DNA of 64,000 bases from CAKOSP01 sp964372145 (lineage in GTDB: Bacteria > Bacillota_I > Bacilli_A > RF39 > UBA660). Where the stretch lies: the NCBI GenBank assembly GCA_964372145.1, contig CAYJPM010000001.1:1-64000 (forward strand). The letters are read 5' to 3'. A program made the translations under genes and the position numbers. Positions 53,907 through 62,706 of this stretch are shown piece by piece (within the stretch, counting starts at the first letter, position 1; each line of letters starts with the position of its first letter). The notes under the pieces were generated by a model, which was not told where the DNA came from, ran no database searches, and saw only the letters and a list, made by a program, of their open reading frames with translations.

Positions 53907-54515
53907 NNNNNNNNNNNNNNNNNNNNNNNNNNNNNNNNNNNNNNNNNNNNNNNNNNNNNNNNNNNNNNNNNNNNNNNNNNNNNNNNNNNNNNNNNNNNNN
54001 NNNNNNTTGGATCAAGTGTTGCACTTATTGAAGTAACTACTTTATCAGCATCACTTCTTACAACAGTATAATCTACTGTATCAGTTACATTTTCATCAGC
54101 AGTATATTTTACTGTTAATGTTTTATCACCAGTTGTTGCACTAGTAAAGTCATGAGAATATTCATTTGAATTTAATACTCTTGTTTCTCCATCAGCCATA
54201 GTTGCGATTACTGTTAATGTTCCCATTTCAGCGTTTCTTTGATATGTTGTTGGATCAAGTGTTGCACTTATTGAAGTAACTACTTTATCAGCATCACTTC
54301 TTACTACAGTATAATCTACTGTATCTTTTACATTTACATCACTAACTAAAACAACAGTTAATGTTTTATCACCAGTTGTTGCACTAGTAAAGTCATGTGT
54401 ATATTCATTTGAATTTAATTTATATGTTTCTCCATCATTAGTAGTAGCCATAACAGTTAATGTTCCCATTTCAGCTTCTCTTTGATAAGTTGTTGGATTA
54501 AGTGTTGCATTTATT
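53820..54515 (-). repeat. Tandem 243-bp (81-residue) Ig-like repeats, interrupted by a gap
   Basis: The segment beginning TTGGATCAAGTGTTGCAC on the plus strand recurs at 54007, 54250 and (TTGGATTAAG) 54493, spacing 243 bases each. A further diverged unit edge is at 53821. Each unit encodes an LDPTTYQREAEMGTLTV...VVRSDADK module. Confidence 0.9.
53907..54006. other. Assembly gap of 100 N inside the repeat array
   Basis: Exactly 100 Ns, the usual scaffold placeholder. The flanks belong to consecutive 243-bp repeat units. Confidence 0.97.
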
Positions 54516-55543
54516 GATTTAATAGTCATATCAAAATCACTTCTTACAACTTCAACAACTCTAGTAACTTGAACTGCTTTATTACCATTTTCATCTACTA
54601 CATTGTAAGTTACAGTATAAATACCTAATTTATCAACATTTACATCACTTGAATCAATTACTAAGTCACCAGATATATCACCATAATGGTTATCAAATGC
54701 AGTTGCACCTAATTCAACATATGCTGATTCTCTTTGAATAGTTATTTTTTCATCACCTAATAATGTAATTACAGGTATAGTTGTATCTTCTACAATTATG
54801 TTTCTAGATTCTGTTACTTCGTTACCCCATCTATCTGTTAATACATAATCTAAAACGTAAGTTCCAACTGTATTTGTATCAACATTTCCAGTTATAACTG
54901 CTCCATTAGTTAATGTATCATGAGGATCTAATGTAAAAGTATAATCTTCTACAAAAGCAGTACCTACTTCTAATGTTACATCCTTAACATTTAAAGTTGG
55001 TAAAATAGTATCAGGATACTCATTTTCATCTTCAGGATCAGTATTTTCATCTATTTCTTCTTCATTAGTGAAACCATCACCATCTTCATCACCATCAGGA
55101 TCTAATACTACTAATACTCTCGTACCAGCTGCTAAATTTCCTGAAGTATCAGTTGCAGTATAATTAACTATATGATTTCCAATAGCTAATGCAGAAGTAT
55201 CAGTTATACTACTTATAGCTACTAAAGTATCATTATCGTCAGTTACTGTAACACCAGTTAAAGTATTATAATTAGAACCTTCTAAAATAATTACTCTATT
55301 TGGATTAACAGTAATAACAGGTGCATTATCTATTGGTGCATTATCATCTTCGTCATCACTTATAACAGGTTGATCCGTTATATTGTCATCATTATTATCT
55401 TGATTATTATCATCGTCATTATCAGTTTCATCTTCGACTTGAACAGGATCATTACTAAAACCAGTATCAGTTCCCGCAAAAGTGTAAGAAACAAATCCAA
55501 TAAGTAAAAACAATATAATCGCTATAATTTTTTTTCTACTCAT
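54007..55543 (-). CDS. VWA-domain surface protein, N-terminal portion
   Basis: Begins with a signal peptide (MSRKKIIAIILFLLIGFVSYTFAG), AGGGGAG ahead of the ATG, and an Asp/Asn-rich linker. A calcium-binding thrombospondin-3/EF-like loop follows (DPDGDEDGDGFTNEEEIDENTDPEDENE). Further on are HYR/DUF5011-type Ig modules (PVITVNPNRVIILEG, IPVITLLGDEKITIQRESAYVELGATAFDNHYGDISGD) and then the 81-residue repeats that run into the gap. With the C-terminal part it makes a secreted or surface protein of at least 1,000 residues. The signal peptide is a near copy of that of the next upstream gene. Confidence 0.85.
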
Positions 55544-55564
55544 ATCTATTTCTCCCCTCTATCA

Positions 55565-55594
55565 TTATATGCATAAAAATTACCATGCATATAA
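55565..55594 (-). promoter_or_regulatory. Perfect 10-bp inverted repeat in the leader of the VWA gene
   Basis: TTATATGCAT, 10-base loop, ATGCATATAA, lying between the predicted transcription start (about 55609) and the ribosome site. It would form a 5'-UTR hairpin. Confidence 0.6.
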
Positions 55595-55615
55595 GAAAAT
55601 ATAAGTTATAGAGTT

Positions 55616-55644
55616 ATTCTATATCTTTTGTCGAATATTGTCAA
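55616..55644 (-). promoter_or_regulatory. Strong promoter of the VWA adhesin gene
   Basis: TTGACA, 17 bases, TAGAAT on the minus strand. Confidence 0.85.
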
Positions 55645-55676
55645 CTAAAAAGTAACATTATCGTCACTTTCTAGTT
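55643..55676 (-). promoter_or_regulatory. 34-bp dyad abutting the -35 of the VWA gene, candidate operator
   Basis: Arms of 14 bases (AACTAAAAAGTAAC and GTCACTTTCTAGTT) match at 12 of 14 positions around a 6-base centre and touch the -35. No long T run follows, so it is not an ordinary terminator. Confidence 0.5.
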
Positions 55677-55716
55677 AAAATAGCTAGAAAAATGGATATA
55701 TTATTATTTTAAATAA

Positions 55717-55746
55717 AAAAAAGACCAAAATATATTTTGATCTTAA
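55717..55746 (-). terminator. Terminator of the Asn/Asp repeat protein gene
   Basis: AAGATCAAAATA / TATTTTGGTCTT stem (one G-U pair) followed by eight T residues on the minus strand. Confidence 0.85.
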
Positions 55747-55764
55747 TTATAATAATATTATATA

Positions 55765-57516
55765 TTATTCACCATAGTAATAAAATTTATTTTCTAAGAA
55801 ACTATAAGTGAATTTTGCTAAAATTGTTTTTTCAGTAATAAACTCACAATTTTTTATATCTAATAAACTACAGTTTGAAATATCATCGAAATCAAATTTA
55901 GAAGTATATTCAAATTCAATTTTTTCTATTTCTTTATCGCTTACTTCAGCATAATAAATTGGATTAGTATGCCATTTTAAGTTGAATGTAATTACTTCAG
56001 TAGTACCATCTGCAAAATAAACAGTTGCATCTTTTATTTCAGTATCAGCTAAACCATCAACATCTATTATTAATAATTTATTTCCTGCTGCAGGTTTAAT
56101 AGTTTCACTAAAGATTAAATAACTAATTTTATATTCATCAACTAAACTAAGCATTAAGTTAGTATCATTATTAATTCTTTTATAATTAGCAATTACAACA
56201 GTTTCACCATCAACTTTAACATTATCTAAAGTTTCATGTTCAACTCCGTTTACTGACCAATTAACTAACTTAAATCCTTCATATAAATTATTAAAATCAG
56301 TATATCTATCCATATTAGGATTAAATACATTACAAACTTCTAATATATTAGAGTTGTTAACTTTTAAAGAGTTACCACAATTTGAAATTAAAGTTTCAGT
56401 TCCTTCTACATTAGTTTTAACACTAAGACTGTATAAGAAGTATAAACTATATTCCACTTTGGTTTCATTACCAGCTAAATCTCTAACAATTATATAGTGT
56501 TCACCTTCTTTTTCAGAAACTAATGATTCAGAAGTTATATAATAACCATTTTCCATTACTTCTCTAGGTAAACCAGTATTTTTTTCTAAATATCCTATTC
56601 CAAAATCATCACTAACTTTGATTTTGATTTTGTCATTATAGATATCACCAGTCATTATATCATTTCCACCAGTTTTAATAGTTGGTGCAGTGAAGTCTAA
56701 AATAAAACTATAAGAAGCACAATTATCGTAAATATCACATACTACAATAGTATTGTCGCCTTCTTTAGCACCATGATTGATATCTTTTTCTTCGTTTGAT
56801 ATTGTTTTAATATGTAATGTTTTAACATCATCACTGTTTTTAACATAAATATCTACACCATTTAATTTAATAGATTTAATTTCAGTATCATCAGTCATTT
56901 TTATTGCTACTGAACTAAATACATCAACATATGAATCTCCATATGGAACATTTTGAGTTCCTATTGTACCATCATTATTTTTAATTTCTATTACTGGTAA
57001 AACATTATCGTTTAAATCTTCATCATCATCTGAATTATCATCATTTGAATTGTTATCATTTGAATTATTATCATTTGAATTATTATCATTTGAANNNNNN
57101 NNNNNNNNNNNNNNNNNNNNNNNNNNNNNNNNNNNNNNNNNNNNNNNNNNNNNNNNNNNNNNNNNNNNNNNNNNNNNNNNNNNNNNNNNNNNNNAATTAT
57201 TATCATTTGAATTGTTATCATTTGAATTATTATCATTTGAATTATTATCATTTGAATTGTTATCATTTGAATTATTATCATTTGAATTGTTATCATTTGA
57301 ATTGTTATCATTTGAATTGTTATCATTTGAATTATTATCATTTGAATTATTATCATTTAAATTATTATCATTTGAATTATTATCATTTGAATTATTATCA
57401 TTTGAATTATTTTCGTTTAATAATATAGGACTATTACCTTCAATACCTGCAAAAGTATATGAAGTAAAACCTATAATTAAAAACAATATAATTGCCACTA
57501 TTTTTTTCTTACTCAT
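55765..57516 (-). CDS. Exported protein with SNDNN pentapeptide repeat stalk
   Basis: A signal peptide (MSKKKIVAIILFLIIGFTSYTFAG) is followed by about 20 copies of SNDNN (one LNDNN), broken by a 100-N gap. From about residue 190 come Ig-like modules (PVIEIKNNDGTIGTQNVPYGD, then FTAPTIKTGGNDIMTGD with a SVxDxFGIxYLEKN core). A listeria-internalin-B-repeat-like segment follows (VKTNVEGTETLISNCGNSL ... GFKLVNWSVNGVEHE). It has no anchor motif. The ATG at 57516 with AAAGGGAGAG upstream is preferred over an upstream in-frame start that lacks a signal peptide. The SNDNN stretch is probably an extended stalk. It carries a consensus promoter. Confidence 0.85.
   Translation of the reverse strand: MSKKKIVAIILFLIIGFTSYTFAGIEGNSPILLNENNSNDNNSNDNNSNDNNLNDNNSNDNNSNDNNSNDNNSNDNNSNDNNSNDNNSNDNNSNDNNSNDNNSNDNNXXXXXXXXXXXXXXXXXXXXXXXXXXXXXXXXXXSNDNNSNDNNSNDNNSNDDNSDDDEDLNDNVLPVIEIKNNDGTIGTQNVPYGDSYVDVFSSVAIKMTDDTEIKSIKLNGVDIYVKNSDDVKTLHIKTISNEEKDINHGAKEGDNTIVVCDIYDNCASYSFILDFTAPTIKTGGNDIMTGDIYNDKIKIKVSDDFGIGYLEKNTGLPREVMENGYYITSESLVSEKEGEHYIIVRDLAGNETKVEYSLYFLYSLSVKTNVEGTETLISNCGNSLKVNNSNILEVCNVFNPNMDRYTDFNNLYEGFKLVNWSVNGVEHETLDNVKVDGETVVIANYKRINNDTNLMLSLVDEYKISYLIFSETIKPAAGNKLLIIDVDGLADTEIKDATVYFADGTTEVITFNLKWHTNPIYYAEVSDKEIEKIEFEYTSKFDFDDISNCSLLDIKNCEFITEKTILAKFTYSFLENKFYYYGE
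57040..57415 (-). repeat. 15-bp tandem repeat encoding SNDNN
   Basis: About fifteen units before the gap and about four after it, with only a TTG/TTA synonymous variation and one TTT-AAA variant (Leu for Ser). The unit length keeps the reading frame. The gap at 57095-57194 lies within it, so the true copy number is unknown. Confidence 0.93.
57095..57194. other. Assembly gap of 100 N inside the SNDNN repeat
   Basis: Exactly 100 Ns, placed within a tandem repeat that short reads cannot span. Confidence 0.97.
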
Positions 57517-57544
57517 ACTATTTTCTCTCCCTTTAATACAACAT

Positions 57545-57573
57545 ATTATAGCAATATAATACAAATATGTCAA
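57545..57573 (-). promoter_or_regulatory. Consensus promoter of the SNDNN protein gene
   Basis: TTGACA, 17 bases, TATAAT on the minus strand: a full match to both sigma-A elements with the optimal spacer. Confidence 0.92.
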
Positions 57574-57584
57574 CACGTACTATT

Positions 57585-57612
57585 AAAAAAAGTAACAAAA
57601 ATGTTACTTATT
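57585..57612 (-). terminator. Terminator of deoD
   Basis: AAGTAAC / GTTACTT stem followed by seven T residues on the minus strand, overlapping the deoD stop. Confidence 0.85.
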
Positions 57613-58339
57613 TAATAATTGAATCTAAAGCTAACTTTATCATGTCATTAAGTGATTTTTCACGATCCTCGATAGATAGCACAACATCACTATATTTAGA
57701 ATCAACAGCAGTTGCCATTATCGCAGCTTTTCTTCCCATAGAATTAGCTATATGAACTATAGCGAAACCTTCCATTTCTTCGCCCAAAGGTTTAATACCT
57801 TCTGGAACTCTTTTAAGTGCTGCCTCCGAATCAACATAAGGCCCAAATACATCCATTGTCATAATTGTTCCGAAATGAATTTTTTGATTTAACTCTTCAG
57901 CTGTTTTTTTAATATTATTATTTAAACTAGCATCAGCTTTTACTAAACATCCTTTATAACCATTATATTGATATGCAAAATTTGATTGAGTATATAAATT
58001 CTCTGCTACAATAATTTCTGGTATCTCAACAGATTTATCCACTACACCACATGTACCAAATCTAATTATTTTTTCAACATTGAAATAATGAAATAATTCA
58101 AATACATATATACTTGCACTTGGCATACCCATACCATGCGCAAAAACTGTAACTCTTTTTCCTTTATATGTACCTGTATATCCAAACATATTTCTAACCG
58201 TATTAATAAGTTTAGCATTTTCTAAAAAATTCTCTGCTACATATTTAGCTCTAAGTGGATCTCCTGGCATTATAACAAGCGGAGCAATGTCACTTATATT
58301 ATTAACTTTAATATGAATTGGTTCTTCTCCTATAAACAT
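57608..58339 (-). CDS. deoD: Purine nucleoside phosphorylase, DeoD type
   Basis: Cleaves purine (deoxy)nucleosides with phosphate for salvage. The 243 residues carry VIMPGDPLRAKYVAEN, HGMGMPSASIYVFEL, RFGTCGVVD and the ribose-binding GEEMEGFAIVH. The hexameric family has M-E-x-A/G here. The ATG at 58339 is preferred because AAGGAG ends nine bases before it; an ATG at 58348 overlaps that site. It follows the ABC exporter genes and is probably transcribed with or just after them. Confidence 0.94.
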   Translation of the reverse strand: MFIGEEPIHIKVNNISDIAPLVIMPGDPLRAKYVAENFLENAKLINTVRNMFGYTGTYKGKRVTVFAHGMGMPSASIYVFELFHYFNVEKIIRFGTCGVVDKSVEIPEIIVAENLYTQSNFAYQYNGYKGCLVKADASLNNNIKKTAEELNQKIHFGTIMTMDVFGPYVDSEAALKRVPEGIKPLGEEMEGFAIVHIANSMGRKAAIMATAVDSKYSDVVLSIEDREKSLNDMIKLALDSIIK

Positions 58340-58379
58340 TTTATCCATCTCCTTCTATTATAATACTAACATATTTTTA

Positions 58380-60152
58380 TTAATTTTCAAACTGCGAATT
58401 ATATAAATCTGCATAAAATCCGTTTTTCTTTAAAAGTTCTTCATGATTTCCTTGTTCTAATATATTACCATTTTTAAGAACCAGTATTAAATCAGCATTT
58501 TTTATTGTCGACAAACGATGAGCAATAATAAATGATGTTTTACCTTTTGTAAGTTTATCCATAGCTTTTTGAACTAACTTTTCAGTTCTAGTATCTACAT
58601 TACTTGTAGCTTCATCTAATATTAAAAATGGAGATGTACTTAAACTAGCTCTAGCTATTGTAAGTAATTGTTTTTCTCCTGAAGACAAACTTTCAGCATC
58701 ACTTAATATAGTGTTATATCCGTTAGGTAAAGATTTTATTAAATGATCTATCCCTATTTCTTCACAAACTTTTTTAACATCCTTATCAGTTACGTTATTT
58801 TGATTATATTTTATGTTATTTAAAATTGTATCTTCAAACAACCAAGTGTCTTGCAAAACCATACAAAATAATTCATGAACATTCTCTCTAGTAATATCTT
58901 GAATATTTACATCATCAATAATTATATTACCTTCATTTATTTCATAAAATCTCATTAATAAATTTACAAGTGTTGTTTTACCAGCACCTGTTGGCCCAAC
59001 AATAGCTATTTTTTGACCAGCTTTGATATCACTAGAAAAATCTTTAATTATTAATTTGTTTTCATCGTAACCAAATTTTACATTTTCAAACTTAATATGA
59101 CCTTTAATATTATCTATAATATTTTTCTTATGTGACTCATCTACTAATTCTTCTTCATCTAAAAATTCAAAAACCCTTTCAGAAGCTGCAGCTATAGATT
59201 GTAATCCAGACATAACTTGAGCCATATTACTAAGTGAATTAGTTAACAACCTAACATATATCATATATGCAACTATTACACCAAAAGTTATATATCCTTC
59301 TAATGCTAAATAAGCTCCCATTACCGTAACAGCAACATAACCAAAGTTACCTACAAAGGACATAAGTGGCATCATCAATCCAGATAAAAATTGACTATAT
59401 TTAGCACTAGTAAATAATTTATCATTATATTTGTTAAATGTTTCTTTAACGTCATCACTAGCGTTATAAACTTTAACAATATTATGTGAAGAATAAACTT
59501 CTTCAATATGACCATTTAATTTACCCAATTCATTTTGTTGTATATTAAAATATTTTTGCGATTTTGAAAGTATTAATCCCATCACAGCAAATCCTATTAA
59601 ACTAGCTAATATTGCAGTTATAGTCATTACAACATTTGTTATAAACATCATTATAATTAAACCAAATAATAAAAATATTGAAGAAAATAATGTAACTAAA
59701 CTTTGGTCTAAAGATTGACTAACTAAATCAACATCATTAGACACTCTTGATAATATATCACCTGTTGTATTAGAATCAAAATATTTAAGAGGTATCCTAT
59801 TTACTTTATGCGATATTTTATTTCTTAAATTTTTACAATAAGTTTGATTTATAGTTGAAGTTATTATCCCTTGCGTAAAAGAAAAAGCCCAACTAAATAC
59901 ATATATTCCAATTAATATTAAAGAAAGTTTCAAAATTTCATTAGTATCTATACCTACTATTATTCCTTCAGTAATAAGATCAGTAATATCAGATAATCTG
60001 TTAGGACCAATTATAGTAAGAATAGCACTTAGTATTGCAAAACTAATTGTAGTAAATATTAAAAATTTATTTTCAGATAAGCCTTTAAATAATCTTCCAA
60101 TAGTTGATTTAAAATTCTTTGCTTTATCTTGACTTTGATTATTCCTATTCAT
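58380..60152 (-). CDS. ABC exporter, subunit with the catalytic site
   Basis: 590 residues: a six-helix type IV exporter membrane domain (about 30-330) and a nucleotide-binding domain. Walker A is GPTGAGKTTL, Walker B ILDEATSN with the catalytic Glu intact, and the H-loop is AHRLS. The signature motif is degenerate (LSSGEKQ for LSGGQ). Its start overlaps the upstream partner gene by 8 bases. Together they form a heterodimer in which this subunit supplies the working ATP site. Confidence 0.93.
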   Translation of the reverse strand: MNRNNQSQDKAKNFKSTIGRLFKGLSENKFLIFTTISFAILSAILTIIGPNRLSDITDLITEGIIVGIDTNEILKLSLILIGIYVFSWAFSFTQGIITSTINQTYCKNLRNKISHKVNRIPLKYFDSNTTGDILSRVSNDVDLVSQSLDQSLVTLFSSIFLLFGLIIMMFITNVVMTITAILASLIGFAVMGLILSKSQKYFNIQQNELGKLNGHIEEVYSSHNIVKVYNASDDVKETFNKYNDKLFTSAKYSQFLSGLMMPLMSFVGNFGYVAVTVMGAYLALEGYITFGVIVAYMIYVRLLTNSLSNMAQVMSGLQSIAAASERVFEFLDEEELVDESHKKNIIDNIKGHIKFENVKFGYDENKLIIKDFSSDIKAGQKIAIVGPTGAGKTTLVNLLMRFYEINEGNIIIDDVNIQDITRENVHELFCMVLQDTWLFEDTILNNIKYNQNNVTDKDVKKVCEEIGIDHLIKSLPNGYNTILSDAESLSSGEKQLLTIARASLSTSPFLILDEATSNVDTRTEKLVQKAMDKLTKGKTSFIIAHRLSTIKNADLILVLKNGNILEQGNHEELLKKNGFYADLYNSQFEN

Positions 60153-61896
60153 TTTCTAGCTCCTTTTCAGATAATTGTGATTCTGCTATTTCTTTATATA
60201 TTTTACATTTTTTAAGTAATTCTTGATGAGTACCTGATCCAACTAACTTACCTTCATCTATTACTAGTATTTTATCTGCATTCATTATAGTACCTATTCT
60301 TTGACCAACAATTATAGTAGTTGCATCCTTAGTATACTTTTTAAGATTCTTTCTTAAATTACTATCTGTTTTATAATCTAAAGCAGAAAATGAATCATCA
60401 AAGATAAAAAATTCTGGTTTTCTAGCTACTGCTCTTGCAATAGCTAATCTTTGTTTTTGTCCACCAGATATGTTAGTACCTCTACTAGCTATTTTAGAAT
60501 TTATACCTTTATCTAATTTATTAACAAATTCTTTAGCTTCAGCTATTTCTATTGCCTCTTCAATTAATTTTTTTGAAATATTATCACTACCATATGAAAC
60601 ATTAGATTTAACACTACCCTTAAATATTACAGACTTTTGCGGTACATAACCTAATTTACTATATAAGTAATCTAAATCAAAGTTTTTTATATTAACTCCA
60701 TTAATTAAAATTTCACCTTCTGTTACATCATAAAATCTAGGAATTAAATTTATTAAACTAGATTTACCACTAGCTGTTCCACCTATAATAGCTAATGTTT
60801 CACCTTTATTAATTGAAAATGATATATTATCAATTACTTTTTCTTCAGCATCAGGATACATAAATGAAACATTTTTAAATTCTAATTTACCAATTTCTTT
60901 TTGTTCTTCTTTAAATGGACCAGTTTTAATACTACTACTGTTAGATAGTACTTCTGAAATTCTAGACGCAGACACAGCAGATCTTGGGTACATAATAACA
61001 ATCATAACTAACATTAAAAACGCCATTATTATTTGCATAGCATATGATGAAAATACTATCATATCACCAAATATATTTATTTTATCAAGCATTTGCGCTT
61101 CATTAATAATATAAGCACCCGATAAATATATAACAACTGTTAAACTAGACATTATAAGTGTCATCGTTGGAAAAAGAAGTGACATCATTTTACTTATAAA
61201 CAAATTTGTTGAAGCATAATCATCATTAGCTTTATCAAACTTTTTTTGATGATATGCTTCAGCATTAAAAGCTTTAATAACACGAATACCAGTTATATTT
61301 TCTCTCATAATAGTATTTAATTTATCAGTTAATTTTTGTACAATTTTAGTTTTAGGTAATGCAAATACAACTATAACTGCTACTACTATTAACAATATCA
61401 ATACTGCAATTCCTACATAACTAGACCACTGTAAACTTTTACCAGCAATTTTTGTTACAGCCCAAATTGATAAAATTGGTGCTTTGATTATAACTTGTAA
61501 TCCCATAGCTATAAATCTTTGTACATTAGCTATATCATTCGTTGTTCTAACAATTAAACTAGATACAGAAAATTTCTTTATTTCTTCCATCCCAAAGTCT
61601 ACAACATTATCAAAAGTTTCTTTTCTAATTCTATTAGAAAGACTAGCTGCAATATGTGCAACAAAATATCCAGTTACAAGTGCCGACGCAAAACTTCCCA
61701 ATGCACATAAAAGCATTTTTAATCCTGGATCAATTATATCAGATAATACTGCACCATCCATTTGTAGTATTCTTGTCATATCCGACATATAATCTGGTAA
61801 TTTTAAATCTAACCAAACTTGTAAAACAATAAAACCTATAATAGGTATTAATAATAACAATTCTTTTATTGTTATTTTTCTTAATAATTTAAACAT
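60145..61896 (-). CDS. ABC exporter, subunit with the degenerate ATP site
   Basis: 583 residues with the same fold as its neighbour. Walker A is GGTASGKSSL and the signature is canonical (ISGGQKQR). Walker B ends FIFDDSFSALD, so Asp replaces the catalytic Glu, and the H-loop His is Gln (VGQRIG). Complementary losses in the two subunits are the pattern of asymmetric multidrug/lipid exporters such as TM287/288 and BmrCD. The export substrate is not known. Confidence 0.93.
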   Translation of the reverse strand: MFKLLRKITIKELLLLIPIIGFIVLQVWLDLKLPDYMSDMTRILQMDGAVLSDIIDPGLKMLLCALGSFASALVTGYFVAHIAASLSNRIRKETFDNVVDFGMEEIKKFSVSSLIVRTTNDIANVQRFIAMGLQVIIKAPILSIWAVTKIAGKSLQWSSYVGIAVLILLIVVAVIVVFALPKTKIVQKLTDKLNTIMRENITGIRVIKAFNAEAYHQKKFDKANDDYASTNLFISKMMSLLFPTMTLIMSSLTVVIYLSGAYIINEAQMLDKINIFGDMIVFSSYAMQIIMAFLMLVMIVIMYPRSAVSASRISEVLSNSSSIKTGPFKEEQKEIGKLEFKNVSFMYPDAEEKVIDNISFSINKGETLAIIGGTASGKSSLINLIPRFYDVTEGEILINGVNIKNFDLDYLYSKLGYVPQKSVIFKGSVKSNVSYGSDNISKKLIEEAIEIAEAKEFVNKLDKGINSKIASRGTNISGGQKQRLAIARAVARKPEFFIFDDSFSALDYKTDSNLRKNLKKYTKDATTIIVGQRIGTIMNADKILVIDEGKLVGSGTHQELLKKCKIYKEIAESQLSEKELENE

Positions 61897-61983
61897 TTTC
61901 TATTCCTCTTTCATCATTATATATATTAACATAATAAATATTTATATTCTATAAAAGCAACAATATTTCACATAAGTTTCATA

Positions 61984-62016
61984 AAAAAATTATTTACCTA
62001 AGCATTTGGTAAATAA
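61984..62016 (-). terminator. Terminator of the SanA/YdcF-like gene
   Basis: ATTATTTACC / GGTAAATAAT stem with the stop codon in its loop, followed by seven T residues on the minus strand. Confidence 0.85.
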
Positions 62017-62624
62017 TCTTCTATTGTTTCAGGTTTGGGTTTAAAAATACTTAACACAAAATCTTTGTTACGAGCTAAAATTTCTCTTACATTTCTAGTT
62101 AAAGACAACTCATCTTCTGAATAAAATATTACAGTATCAGCATCTATATCCAAAGATTCAGCAATAAATAACGCTCTATATATATGAAATTCTTGAGTTA
62201 CTATTAATATTTTATCATAATTAAACAATTCTTTTAAATTATATATACTTTCATATGTAGATAAGCCATTGTAATCAAGAACTATATCTTCTTCAAGTAC
62301 ACCTTTTTCAATCGCAAAATCTTTCATTACATTAACTTCATCGTAATATTCTGTACTAGAATCACCACTCATTAATATTTTATCTGATACTTTAGCATTA
62401 TATAAATCAACACTATGCAATATTCTTTCTTCAAGTACAGGTCCAGGTTCATCACCTATAACAGATGTACCTAATACCACTATTGCATCATACTCATAAT
62501 CTTTAATATCATCAAGATTAATAATGTTATCTTTCACACTATATATGACATAATAATTTATAGAAAGTATAACTCCAATTATCAATGTTATTACTACTAA
62601 TAATATAATTAATATCTTCTTCAT
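61998..62624 (-). CDS. SanA/YdcF (DUF218) family membrane-anchored protein
   Basis: 208 residues. A membrane helix (about 4-24) is followed by the DUF218 core: YDAIVVLGTSV, LEERILHSVDLYNAK, KILMSGDSS, DVNVMKDFAI and STYESIYNLKELF. A final LIVTQEFHIYRALFIAESL completes the core. Family members act in envelope integrity and cell-wall or vancomycin-related phenotypes; the chemistry is not established. It follows the sigma/anti-sigma pair but has its own promoter. Confidence 0.85.
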   Translation of the reverse strand: MKKILIILLVVITLIIGVILSINYYVIYSVKDNIINLDDIKDYEYDAIVVLGTSVIGDEPGPVLEERILHSVDLYNAKVSDKILMSGDSSTEYYDEVNVMKDFAIEKGVLEEDIVLDYNGLSTYESIYNLKELFNYDKILIVTQEFHIYRALFIAESLDIDADTVIFYSEDELSLTRNVREILARNKDFVLSIFKPKPETIEDYLPNA

Positions 62625-62646
62625 TTATTCCTCTTATTCTAATACT

Positions 62647-62675
62647 ATTTTAACATTTATATTAAAAATTTACAA
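62647..62675 (-). promoter_or_regulatory. Promoter of the SanA/YdcF-like gene
   Basis: TTGTAA, 17 bases, TAAAAT on the minus strand. Confidence 0.7.
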
Positions 62676-62681
62676 CAAAAG

Positions 62682-62706
62682 AAAAAAACAGATTAACTGT
62701 TTTTAG
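62682..62706 (-). terminator. Terminator of the sigma/anti-sigma operon
   Basis: AAACAG / CTGTTT stem with a T run after it on the minus strand, next to the anti-sigma stop. Confidence 0.75.

Noticed and set aside
55566..55594. Hairpin as a terminator
   Set aside because: There is no U run after it on either strand and it lies between promoter and ribosome site, so a leader element is more likely.
57040..57415. CRISPR-like array
   Set aside because: The repeat unit is 15 bp with no spacers; it encodes a pentapeptide in frame.
57012..57559. Open frames in the SNDNN repeat on both strands
   Set aside because: They are shadows of a 15-bp repeat that lacks stops in several frames; only one frame has a signal peptide and downstream Ig-like modules.
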